From assembly GCA_035519135.1 (NCBI GenBank), contig DATIWX010000098.1, positions 1 to 23,907 on the forward strand: a stretch of 23,907 nucleotides of DNA, in the 5' to 3' direction. The stretch is from VBDM01 sp035519135. Lineage in GTDB: Bacteria > Pseudomonadota > Gammaproteobacteria > Burkholderiales > SG8-39. Positions 14,479-21,657 of this stretch are shown here, piece after piece. Under the pieces are notes generated by a model. It was not told where the DNA came from and searched no databases. It worked only from the letters and a program-made list of their open reading frames with translations. The stretch's first letter is position 1, and each line of letters begins with the position of its first letter. The position numbers and the translations under genes were made by a program.

Positions 14479-15393
14479 ATGGTCACCGGATCCATCGTCG
14501 CGATCGTCACGCCCATGCAGGACGACGGGCGTCTGGACTACGAGCGCTTCAAGACGCTCATCGACTACCACGTCGAGCAGGGAACCGACGGCATCGTGGT
14601 GGTCGGCACCACGGGCGAGTCTCCGACCGTCGATTTCGACGAGCACAAGGAGCTGATCAGGGCAGCCGTGGCGCACGCCGCCGGCCGCGTCGCGGTGATT
14701 GCGGGTACCGGCGGAAATTCCACGTCGGAGGCGATCGAGCTGACGGAATCGGCGAAGAATGCCGGGGCCGACGCCTGCCTGTCGGTCGTTCCCTATTACA
14801 ACAAGCCCACGCAGGAGGGGCTCTACCGCCACTTCCGCACCATCGCCGAAAGAGTGGACATTCCCCAGATCGTGTACAACGTGCCCGGGCGCACGGTCGC
14901 CGATCTGGCCAACGAGACGACGCTGCGGCTCGCGCAGGTGCCGGGCATCGTCGGTATCAAGGACGCCACCGCCAGCATCGAGCGCGGGACCGACCTGCTG
15001 CGCCGCGCGCCCAAGTCCTTCTCCGTGTACAGCGGAGACGACGCGAGCGGGCTCGCGCTCATGCTGCTCGGCGGAAAGGGGATCATCTCGGTGACCGCGA
15101 ACGTCGCGCCGCGGCTGATGCACGAGATGTGCGCCGCAGCGCTCGCCGGCGACCTGCCCAAGGCGCGCGAGCTGAACTTCAGGCTCCTAGGGCTTCATAC
15201 GAAGCTGTTCGTCGAGGCGAACCCCATTCCGGTCAAGTGGGCCGTGGCCCAGATGGGGCTGATCGGCATGGGCATCCGCCTGCCGCTCACGCCGCTGTCG
15301 CAGCCTTTCCACGAAGTCGTCAGGGAGGCCATGCGCCAGGCCGACGTGAAGCCCTCGGGCGGCCTGCGCGTCGTCGAGGGAAAAGCGGGATGA
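14479..15393 (+). CDS. dapA: 4-hydroxy-tetrahydrodipicolinate synthase
   Basis: This 304-residue (beta/alpha)8 enzyme condenses pyruvate with aspartate semialdehyde, the first committed step of the lysine/diaminopimelate branch that feeds cell-wall synthesis. The active-site residues sit at the same numbers as in the E. coli enzyme: Schiff-base K161 (GIKDATA), Y133 (YNVPGR), T44/T45 (GTTGES), Y107 and R138. The length is slightly above the 292 usual for E. coli because of a C-terminal extension. The ATG has a weak AGG ribosome site. A TAAAAT box at 14441-14446 at the end of the methyltransferase gene could serve as a separate -10. The stop overlaps the bamC start (ATGA). Confidence 0.97.
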   Translation: MVTGSIVAIVTPMQDDGRLDYERFKTLIDYHVEQGTDGIVVVGTTGESPTVDFDEHKELIRAAVAHAAGRVAVIAGTGGNSTSEAIELTESAKNAGADACLSVVPYYNKPTQEGLYRHFRTIAERVDIPQIVYNVPGRTVADLANETTLRLAQVPGIVGIKDATASIERGTDLLRRAPKSFSVYSGDDASGLALMLLGGKGIISVTANVAPRLMHEMCAAALAGDLPKARELNFRLLGLHTKLFVEANPIPVKWAVAQMGLIGMGIRLPLTPLSQPFHEVVREAMRQADVKPSGGLRVVEGKAG

Positions 15394-16511
15394 CGCGGTA
15401 CCTCCCCGCCGCCTTCGCCGCGGCGCTGGCGCTCTCCGGATGCAGCTCGATGGAATCCGCGAAGGTCGACTACAAGGCGGAGAGAAAGCTTCCCCCGCTC
15501 GAGATCCCTCCGGACCTGACTACGCCGGCTCGCGACGACCGCTTTCAGGTCCCCGAAACCGGCAAGCCCGCGGGGGCTGCGACGCTCTCCGCCTACAACG
15601 CGGAACGCACGGCGGTTGCCAAGCCAGGTTCCACCGCCATCCTTCCCGAGATCGAGAAGGTGCGAATCGAGCGGACGGCGAGCGAGCGCTGGCTGGTTGT
15701 CCCCGAGCCCCCGGAGAAGGTCTGGCCCGTGGTCAAGGAGTTCTGGCAGGAGATGGGCTTCCTGATCAAGACCGAGGTTCCCGAGGCCGGAGTCATGGAG
15801 ACCGACTGGAACGAGAACCGCGCGAAAATCGGCCAGGACGGGCTCCGCAATGCGGTGAACAGCTTCCTCAGCGGAGCGTACGGAACCGGCGAGCGCGACA
15901 AGTACCGCACCCGCCTGGAGCGGGGCGCGTTGCCCAATACCACCGAGATCTACATCAGCCACCGCGGCGTGTCCGAGGTCTACGCCAACATGTATCGCGA
16001 CAGCACGGTGTGGCAAGCCCGGCCACCGGATCCGGGCCTCGAGGCCGAGTTCCTGCGGCGCCTGATGGTGAGGTTCGGAGTCGACGAGTCGCGCGCGAAG
16101 GCACAGCTTGCCGCGGTCAAGACGGATTCCAAGGCGAAGCTCGTAGCGACCGCGGGCGGCGGCGCCAGCAGCATCGAGCTGGCCGAACCCTTCGACCGCG
16201 CATGGCGCCGCGTGGGCCTGGTACTGGACCGCGTAGGGTTTACGGTCGAGGACCGCGACCGCTCGAAGGGCTTCTATTTCGTGCGCTACGTCGATCCCGA
16301 GGACGACGCGGTGGGCAGGAAGAACGAAAGCTTCTTCGCGAAGCTCATGTTCTGGCGCGACGCGCCCGACCCCAAGGCCGAGCAGTACCGGGTGTTCGTG
16401 AAGGATCGCAGCGATTCCAGCGAGGTGCAGGTCCTGAACAGGGAAGGCGGCCCCGACACCTCGGACACGGCCCGCAGGATTCTCTCCCTGCTGGAACAGC
16501 AGCTCAAATAG
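15390..16511 (+). CDS. bamC: Outer-membrane protein assembly factor BamC
   Basis: This 373-residue lipoprotein has a signal ending in LSGC (Cys18). Next comes the unstructured, Pro-rich N-terminal segment that wraps BamD in the family (KLPPLEIPPDLTTPARDDRFQVP at about 34-56). Two helix-grip domains follow at about 100-220 (WLVVPEPPEKVWPVVKEFWQEMGF, VMETDWNENRAKI) and about 265-370 (IELAEPFDRAWRRVGLVLDRVGFTVEDRDRSKGFYFVRYVDP). BamC is an accessory subunit of the BAM complex that inserts beta-barrel proteins in the outer membrane. It overlaps dapA by 4 nt, an arrangement also known in E. coli, where nlpB/bamC follows dapA. A GAGGG ribosome site is visible 10 nt upstream. Confidence 0.94.
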   Translation: MTRYLPAAFAAALALSGCSSMESAKVDYKAERKLPPLEIPPDLTTPARDDRFQVPETGKPAGAATLSAYNAERTAVAKPGSTAILPEIEKVRIERTASERWLVVPEPPEKVWPVVKEFWQEMGFLIKTEVPEAGVMETDWNENRAKIGQDGLRNAVNSFLSGAYGTGERDKYRTRLERGALPNTTEIYISHRGVSEVYANMYRDSTVWQARPPDPGLEAEFLRRLMVRFGVDESRAKAQLAAVKTDSKAKLVATAGGGASSIELAEPFDRAWRRVGLVLDRVGFTVEDRDRSKGFYFVRYVDPEDDAVGRKNESFFAKLMFWRDAPDPKAEQYRVFVKDRSDSSEVQVLNREGGPDTSDTARRILSLLEQQLK

Positions 16512-16520
16512 CGGCGGTGC

Positions 16521-17291
16521 GTGCGCTTCGCCTCGCTCGGTAGCGGCAGCCAGGGCAACGCGCTCGTCGCCGAGGCCGGGCGCACGCGCCTCATGCTCGA
16601 CTGCGGCTTCACGGTGCAGGAAACCGAATTGCGCCTGGCCCGCGCCGGCCTCGAGGCTCGCGATCTCGCGGGCATCATCGTGACGCACGAGCACGGCGAT
16701 CATGCCGACGGCGTCCTGCCGCTGGCGCGCCGCCACGGAATTCCGGTGTGGATGACCTACGGCACATTGGCCGCGCTTCGCGACGGCGGCGCCAGCGTGG
16801 AGGCCTGCCCGATCCGTCTCGTCGATTCGCAGCGCGCGTTCTCGGTCGGCGACCTCCTCGTGCAGCCCTTCACGGTGCCGCACGATGCGCGCGAGCCGGT
16901 GCAATACATTCTCTCGGACGGCGCGAGCCGCCTGGGCGTGCTCACCGACGCCGGCAGCTCAACCGCGCATATCGCGGCGAGCCTTTCCGGTTGCGACGCC
17001 CTGGTGCTCGAGTGCAACTACGATGCCGACCTGCTCGAGGGCGGATCCTATCCGCCCTCGCTGAAGGCGCGCATCGCGGGCCGTCTGGGCCACCTGGACA
17101 ACCGGACCTCGGGAGAAATACTGGCGGCGCTGGATCGCGGCCGTCTCAGGCACGTGATCGCCGCGCACCTCTCGCAGGCCAACAATACGCCGCAACTTGC
17201 CCGCGCCGCGCTGGCCCAGGCCCTCGACTGCGATCCGGAATGGATCTCGGTCGCGACCCAGGAGGAGGGCTTCTCCTGGCGCGCGCTGTAG
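16521..17291 (+). CDS. MBL-fold metallo-hydrolase (YycJ/WalJ-like)
   Basis: The 256-residue protein has the beta-lactamase fold opening MRFASLGSGSQGNA and the metal-binding motif HEHGDH (H56, H58, D60, H61). Further metal ligands lie downstream: the PHDAREP segment at about 120, TDAGSST at about 141-147 and AAHLSQANN at about 214-222. The family includes WalJ/YycJ, linked to DNA repair or cell-wall control in other bacteria; the substrate in proteobacteria is not established to my knowledge. The GTG start is 9 nt after bamC, in the dapA-bamC-MBL order seen in many beta- and gammaproteobacteria. It is convergent with the next gene with a 4-bp gap. Confidence 0.9.
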   Translation: MRFASLGSGSQGNALVAEAGRTRLMLDCGFTVQETELRLARAGLEARDLAGIIVTHEHGDHADGVLPLARRHGIPVWMTYGTLAALRDGGASVEACPIRLVDSQRAFSVGDLLVQPFTVPHDAREPVQYILSDGASRLGVLTDAGSSTAHIAASLSGCDALVLECNYDADLLEGGSYPPSLKARIAGRLGHLDNRTSGEILAALDRGRLRHVIAAHLSQANNTPQLARAALAQALDCDPEWISVATQEEGFSWRAL

Positions 17292-17295
17292 CGCC

Positions 17296-17799
17296 TCACA
17301 GCCCGGTGGTGTTCGCCGACACCGCCGGGATCGACGATTGCCAGATCTCGTCGAATCGCTCGCGCATCGGCTGACATTCCCTGGGATCTCCGATCACCAG
17401 AACGCCGCGCGGCTGCGCCGTGACCGGACGGCGCACCAGGTGATCGGTGTCGGCGAGAACGAAGCAGTCCTGCACCTTCGCGGCGTCGCCGATCGTCTGA
17501 TAGATGAAGATGCTCGAAGCGTGGACGCCGAGCAGGGCGATCAGGCGCGGGCAGCGCTTGCTCACGTAGTCGATACCGTGTAGGGCGATGAAGATGCGGC
17601 GATCGGGGCCGCTACGGAGAAAGCGCGCGAGCGTCGCGACCCGCTCGGCGGAGTTGACGTCCAGCTCCGAGAGGTCGGGATCGAAAATGCGCAACTCGCG
17701 GCGCACCAGTCCGAGAAGCCTGCCGAATCCGCGCTGATAGTCGCTCCTCGCCTGGAGCAGAGTGCGCTCCGGGGTAACGTCGCCGGGCGCCTCAGCCAT
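17296..17799 (-). CDS. Conserved hypothetical protein (DUF7931-like)
   Basis: The 167-residue protein has no signal peptide or membrane helix. It shows an alternating helix/strand pattern with ELRIFDPDLSELDVNSAERVATLARFL at about 41-67, then RRIFIALHGIDYV, IFIYQTIGD and CFVLADTDHLVRRPVTAQPRGVLVIGD. The HLVRRP segment and charged core hint at a nucleotide- or phosphodiester-related fold, but I cannot assign a function. I recall it as the DUF7931 type, with modest certainty. The ATG lies inside the 3' end of roxA (8-nt overlap), so the two are co-transcribed and probably translationally coupled. This suggests a role related to ribosome or translation status, which is an inference from context only. 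Confidence 0.7.
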   Translation of the reverse strand: MAEAPGDVTPERTLLQARSDYQRGFGRLLGLVRRELRIFDPDLSELDVNSAERVATLARFLRSGPDRRIFIALHGIDYVSKRCPRLIALLGVHASSIFIYQTIGDAAKVQDCFVLADTDHLVRRPVTAQPRGVLVIGDPRECQPMRERFDEIWQSSIPAVSANTTGL

Positions 17800-18916
17800 G
17801 GCTCTCTCCGATGTGCAGCCAGCCGGCGAGGTACCACTCGTGGAGCAGGTGGAGGAGCGGCCCGGGCACGCGCTCGCCCGGCCGCAGGGTACGCTCGTCC
17901 GCGAGGCGCGAAAGCTGTTCGCGGGCGCCGGCGGACGCCCGCTCGCCGTTGATGAAGGTGTCGCGGCCGCGATACAGCATCCTCGTGCGCGAGTCCAGGC
18001 GCAGGCCCCGCGCGCGGCACTGCGATGCGAATCGCGCCTGTGCCAGGGGCCTGCGCGGACGCGAGAACACGACGCGCGGCTTGGGCTCCGACAGATACTC
18101 GCCGAGAAAGCGGGAGACGTCCCGCGCCCGCCAGCGTATCGCCGCCGCCGCGCCGATCGCGTGCCGCACCATCCTCGTTGGAATTTCTCCGGCGTGCCGC
18201 GCCGGAGCGGCTCCGCGGTCGGTGTACGGGCCGTCGACGGCGACGCGGTCCTGGAGAAAGGCGAGGAACTCCCGGGCGATGTCGCCGCGGGAAGGCGCAC
18301 GGAACCCGATCGAATAGGTGAAGCAGGGCTCGAGCGCCACGCCGTCGTGCGCCCATCCCGGCGGAAGGTAGAGCATGTCCCCCGGCCCCAGCACCCAGTC
18401 CCGCTCGGCGTGGAATCGCCGCAGGATCTTGAGCGGCGCTCCGGGTTCGAGAGCCGGGTGAAATTTCCTGGCGATGCTCCAGCGGCGCCGCCCCGCGCCC
18501 TGGAGCAGGAACACGTCGTAGGAGTCGACGTGCGGGCCGACTCCGCCCCCGGTCACCGCGTAGCTCACCATGACATCGTCGAGACGCGCGTGCGGCAGGA
18601 AACGGAAGGAGCGCAGCAGCGCGTCGGCCGCCGGCACTTCGAGATTGACGCCTTGCACCAGGACGGTCCAGCCGGACCGCGGCAATCGCCCCAGTTGCGC
18701 GCGCGAGATCGGCCCATCGTGCACCGTCCACGTGCCGCGGTCGCGCCTCACGAGTCTCGATTCGATATCGGGGCGCGCCGCGAGCGCAAACAATTCAGGC
18801 GCTTGCACGACCCCCTTAAAGTCGCCGATCGCGTTGCGTATCAGCAGCGGTCTTCTCTGCCAGAATTGTGACAAGAATTGCTTCGTCGTCAGTCCGCCAA
18901 GCAGTTGCAATCTCAT
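17792..18916 (-). CDS. roxA: Ribosomal oxygenase RoxA/YcfD-type (cupin/JmjC)
   Basis: The 374-residue protein matches the RoxA family, Fe(II)/2-oxoglutarate oxygenases that hydroxylate an arginine of ribosomal protein uL16. The JmjC cupin iron ligands are H129 and D131 (GPHVDSYDVF) and H190 (GWAHDG), close to the E. coli YcfD numbering. Other family signs are LPRSGWTVLVQGVN, VSYAVTGGGVGPH, LGPGDMLYLPPGW and a C-terminal winged-helix region with RMLYRGRDTFINGE. The ATG at 18916 fits the family start (MRLQLLGGLTTKQFL) and is directly preceded by a TATAAT box 7 nt away, with no Shine-Dalgarno. A longer frame reaching 19099 has no support. It overlaps the downstream gene by 8 nt. Confidence 0.92.
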   Translation of the reverse strand: MRLQLLGGLTTKQFLSQFWQRRPLLIRNAIGDFKGVVQAPELFALAARPDIESRLVRRDRGTWTVHDGPISRAQLGRLPRSGWTVLVQGVNLEVPAADALLRSFRFLPHARLDDVMVSYAVTGGGVGPHVDSYDVFLLQGAGRRRWSIARKFHPALEPGAPLKILRRFHAERDWVLGPGDMLYLPPGWAHDGVALEPCFTYSIGFRAPSRGDIAREFLAFLQDRVAVDGPYTDRGAAPARHAGEIPTRMVRHAIGAAAAIRWRARDVSRFLGEYLSEPKPRVVFSRPRRPLAQARFASQCRARGLRLDSRTRMLYRGRDTFINGERASAGAREQLSRLADERTLRPGERVPGPLLHLLHEWYLAGWLHIGESHG

Positions 18917-18923
18917 CGCGGCG

Positions 18924-18931
18924 ATTATAGT
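18924..18931. promoter_or_regulatory. Overlapping divergent -10 boxes of roxA and the peroxiredoxin gene
   Basis: On the minus strand TATAAT (complement of 18924-18929) lies 7 nt before the roxA ATG. On the plus strand TATAGT (18926-18931) lies 31 nt before the peroxiredoxin TTG, with TTGCAA at 18905-18910 as a possible -35 (15-nt spacer). Both sit in the 46-bp spacer between the genes, so one short AT-rich element may serve both directions. Confidence 0.55.
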
Positions 18932-18962
18932 CTGTTGATGCTGCAATCCCTGCGAGGAACAC

Positions 18963-19481
18963 TTGGCACGCGCTGACGAAGCGTCGCTCAGGACAGGCGA
19001 GGGCCCGCCCGATGCACTGCATGCCGGGCAAGCGGCTCCGCTTTTCTCGCTTCCCGACGCCGACATGGAAACGGTGGACCTCGGCCAGTTCCGCGGCAAG
19101 AAGCACGTGGTGCTCTATTTCTATCCCAAGGACGGCATGCCGAACTGCACGCTGGAAGCCACCGACTTCTCCGACCACGAAGAGGAGTTTTCCCGACACA
19201 ACTGCGTGGTCCTGGGCGTGAGCCCGGACGATTGCCTGAGCCACGCCGGCTTCCGGGACCAGAACGGAGTCTCGATCCGGCTGCTGGCGGACACCGAGGC
19301 CGAGGTGTGCAGGAAATACGGCGTGGTGCACGAGAGGGAGAGCAACGGCTGCAGGAAAGCCTGCATCACGCGCTCTACCTTCATCATCGACAAGCAGGGT
19401 ACGGTGCGGCACGTGTTCTATGGGGTCAATCCTCGCGGCCATGCCGTCCAGGTGCTGAGCCTCGTCAGATCGCTGCGCTAG
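18963..19481 (+). CDS. Peroxiredoxin (BCP/PrxQ-like)
   Basis: The 172-residue thioredoxin-fold peroxidase reduces hydrogen peroxide and organic hydroperoxides. The peroxidatic Cys62 lies in FYPKDGMPNCTLEATDF, matching the BCP pattern FYPKDxTPGCT. The resolving Cys usually found five residues later is Thr67. Other cysteines are C81, C91, C116, C130 and C134; C130/C134 form CRKAC just before the conserved ITRSTFIIDKQG. The start is TTG with AGGA 6 nt upstream; the next in-frame Met (residue 35) would remove the conserved first strand (APLFSLPD). It is divergent from roxA, and the prolyl isomerase gene follows after 21 bp. Confidence 0.88.
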   Translation: MARADEASLRTGEGPPDALHAGQAAPLFSLPDADMETVDLGQFRGKKHVVLYFYPKDGMPNCTLEATDFSDHEEEFSRHNCVVLGVSPDDCLSHAGFRDQNGVSIRLLADTEAEVCRKYGVVHERESNGCRKACITRSTFIIDKQGTVRHVFYGVNPRGHAVQVLSLVRSLR

Positions 19482-19502
19482 TCGAGCCGGCGCTCCAGGG
19501 CA

Positions 19503-19994
19503 GTGCGGATCTCCAAGAACACCGTCGTTTCGCTGGATGTCACTCTCGCCGACATCTGGGGAAATATCATCGAAAGCTCCGACGAGCCCCTGCAGTACCT
19601 GCACGGGGGCTACGGAAATATTTTTCCCGCGGCCGAGGCCGCGCTGGAGGGCAAGAGCGTCAAGGATCGCGTCGAGGTCAGGCTCGAGCCAGAGGACGCC
19701 TTCGGCGACTACGACGAGAACCTTCTCCGGGTCGAGCCGCGCGGCGGTTTCCCCGAGACCCTCGAGGTCGGAATGCGCTTCGAAGGGAATGCGGGTGGCG
19801 CGGACGAGGGCCGCTTCTTCACCGTCACCGATCTCGCCGAAGACAAGGTCGTGCTCGACGCCAATCACCCGCTCGCCGGCATGGCGCTCAAGCTTTCCTG
19901 CACCGTGGCCGGCGTGCGCCCCGCGAGCGCGGCCGAGATCGAGAACGGCGCGGCCGACGATCCCGAGTCGGTGATCCTGCGCATCCTGCCCTGA
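19503..19994 (+). CDS. SlyD-like FKBP-type peptidyl-prolyl cis-trans isomerase
   Basis: The 163-residue protein is a SlyD-type FKBP: VVSLDVTLADIWGNIIESSDEPLQYLHGGYGNIFPAAEAALEG carries the usual active-site strand and G(Y/N)IFPAxExALEG-type loop. The inserted-flap chaperone domain follows (EDAFGDYDENLLRVEP onward, ~65-130), and the FKBP strand returns at HPLAGMALKLSCTV. It lacks the metal-binding His/Cys-rich tail of enterobacterial SlyD, ending PESVILRILP. The role is prolyl isomerisation and folding help in the cytoplasm. It begins with GTG preceded by AGGG and follows the peroxiredoxin by 21 bp, so the two may be one stress/protein-folding transcript. Confidence 0.9.
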   Translation: MRISKNTVVSLDVTLADIWGNIIESSDEPLQYLHGGYGNIFPAAEAALEGKSVKDRVEVRLEPEDAFGDYDENLLRVEPRGGFPETLEVGMRFEGNAGGADEGRFFTVTDLAEDKVVLDANHPLAGMALKLSCTVAGVRPASAAEIENGAADDPESVILRILP

Positions 19995-20022
19995 CCGCGG
20001 GCGGGTGTTTTCGCCTATCATT

Positions 20023-20039
20023 CGATGCGGGCCGCATCG
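20023..20039. promoter_or_regulatory. Perfect 17-bp palindrome upstream of the GltB-like gene
   Basis: CGATGCGG-G-CCGCATCG: two perfectly matched 8-bp arms around one G. It begins 1 nt after a -10-like TATCAT (20016-20021) and ends 24 nt before the ATG. It could be an operator at the transcription start or a leader hairpin (a single-base loop makes an RNA hairpin less favourable). Confidence 0.55.
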
Positions 20040-20063
20040 GGCTTTGCATCGAGGAGGGCGCGG

Positions 20064-21563
20064 ATGTCCGGCATGCTGGGAGTCGTTTCGTACGGCCTCG
20101 GAACCCTTATCGCTTTCGGGCTGGTCGCGTTCGTCGTGATCGTCTTCATCCAGGACATCACCCAGAAGAAGCACACGGTGCTGCGCAATTTCCCGGTGAT
20201 CGGGCACCTGCGCTATTTCTTCGAGAAGCAGGGCGAGTACTTCCGGCAATACTTCTTCATGAACGACCGCGAGGAGCTGCCCTTCAACCGCGCCACGCGC
20301 GGCTGGGTCTACCGTCTGGCGAAGGCCGAGGGCGGCGTGATCGGCTTCGGCTCGACCAACAATACCAACGAGCCCGGCTCGATCCTGTTCGTCAACCATC
20401 CCTATCCGGTTCTCGAGGAGGACCGGCTGCCGACGCCGCCGCTCGTGATCGGCGAGGGCCACTGCAAGGCCCCGTTCGCGGCGAGATCGATCGTCAACGT
20501 GAGCGGCATGAGCTTTGGCGCGATCTCGGAGCCCGCCGTGCGCGCGCTGTCGCGCGGCGCGGCGCTCGCCGGCTGCTGGATGGACACGGGCGAGGGCGGC
20601 CTGTCGCCTTTCCACCTCGAAGGCAATTGCGACATCATCATGCAGATCGGCACGGCCAACTACGGCGTACGCGACGGCAACGGAGACTTTTCCGACGAGC
20701 GCGCGCGCGAACTGGCCCGCTACCCGCAGGTCAAGGCGTTCGAGATCAAGCTCTCGCAAGGGGCGAAACCCGGAAAGGGCGGCGTGCTCCCCGCGGCGAA
20801 AGTGACCGAGCAGATCGCCGCGATCCGCGGCATTCCCGCGCACCAGGATTCGATCAGCCCCAACCGGCACCGCGACGTCGCCAACGTCGACCAGCTGCTC
20901 GACAAGATCGCCCGGGTGCGCGACCTCACCGGCAAGCCGGTGGGCGTCAAGACCGCGATCGGCGGCTGGCAGTTCATCAACGAGCTCTGCGATGCCGTCA
21001 ACCGGCGCGGCCTGGAGTTCGCACCGGATTTCCTCGCGATCGACGGAGGCGAGGGGGGCTCGGGCGCCGCGCCGCAGGCGCTCATGGATCACATGGCCCT
21101 GCCCATCGCCGAGGCGCTGCCGCGGGTGATCGACGCGCTGATCGAAACCGGGCTGCGAAGCCGCGTCCGCGTCATCGCCGCGGGCCGTCTGGTGACCTCG
21201 GCCAGGGCGGCGTGGGCCCTGTGCGTCGGCGCGGATTTCGTCAACACCGCGCGCGGCTTCATGTTCTCGCTCGGCTGCATCCAGGCGCTGCGCTGCCACC
21301 AGAACACCTGTCCCACAGGGGTGACGACGCACAATCACCGGCTGCAGCGCGGCCTGGTCGTCGAGGAGAAATATCTCCGCGTCGCGAACTACGCGACGGG
21401 GATGAACAAGGAGATCGACATGATCGCGCACTCGTGCGGGTGCCGCCACGCGCGCGAGCTGAGGCGCGAGCACGTGCGCATCGTCCAGACCGCAGGGCAC
21501 AGCGCCGCGCTCAACGTGCTCTACCCTTACCCCGAGGCGAACGCCAAGCGCAAGGCCGCCTGA
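20064..21563 (+). CDS. Membrane-anchored FMN/Fe-S glutamate synthase-like protein (GltB-type central/FMN domain)
   Basis: The 499-residue protein has an N-terminal membrane helix (about residues 5-27). The rest is the FMN-binding and Fe-S part of glutamate synthase without the glutamine amidotransferase domain. Features are VNVSGMSFGAISEPAVRALSRGA, WMDTGEGGLSPFH, IKLSQGAKPGKGG, DFLAIDGGEGGSGAAP and the cysteine set C405-X5-C411-X4-C416 (in CIQALRCHQNTCP), spaced as for the 3Fe-4S cluster of GltB. Standalone proteins of this family are common; proposed roles include glutamate or related amine/electron-transfer chemistry, but the reaction is not known. The start at 20064 has GAGGAGGG upstream and yields the membrane helix; a frame opening at 20025 is rejected. 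Confidence 0.87.
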   Translation: MSGMLGVVSYGLGTLIAFGLVAFVVIVFIQDITQKKHTVLRNFPVIGHLRYFFEKQGEYFRQYFFMNDREELPFNRATRGWVYRLAKAEGGVIGFGSTNNTNEPGSILFVNHPYPVLEEDRLPTPPLVIGEGHCKAPFAARSIVNVSGMSFGAISEPAVRALSRGAALAGCWMDTGEGGLSPFHLEGNCDIIMQIGTANYGVRDGNGDFSDERARELARYPQVKAFEIKLSQGAKPGKGGVLPAAKVTEQIAAIRGIPAHQDSISPNRHRDVANVDQLLDKIARVRDLTGKPVGVKTAIGGWQFINELCDAVNRRGLEFAPDFLAIDGGEGGSGAAPQALMDHMALPIAEALPRVIDALIETGLRSRVRVIAAGRLVTSARAAWALCVGADFVNTARGFMFSLGCIQALRCHQNTCPTGVTTHNHRLQRGLVVEEKYLRVANYATGMNKEIDMIAHSCGCRHARELRREHVRIVQTAGHSAALNVLYPYPEANAKRKAA

Positions 21564-21657
21564 GCAGTATTTCCGGTGACGGCTTCGCGGCGCGAGCCAG
21601 CTGCGTCGCCGGTATGCTAGATTGCCCGCTGTCTTCACTCACGCTTCGGAGATCAAG

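Noticed and set aside
15195..16904. 569-codon minus-strand frame opposite dapA, bamC and the MBL gene
   Set aside because: It is a shadow of three strongly supported genes.
18816..21638. 940-codon open frame on the minus strand opposite the peroxiredoxin, FKBP and GltB-like genes
   Set aside because: It is antisense to three well-supported genes, has Arg/Ala/Asp/His-rich composition without domains, and is explained by high GC at third codon positions.
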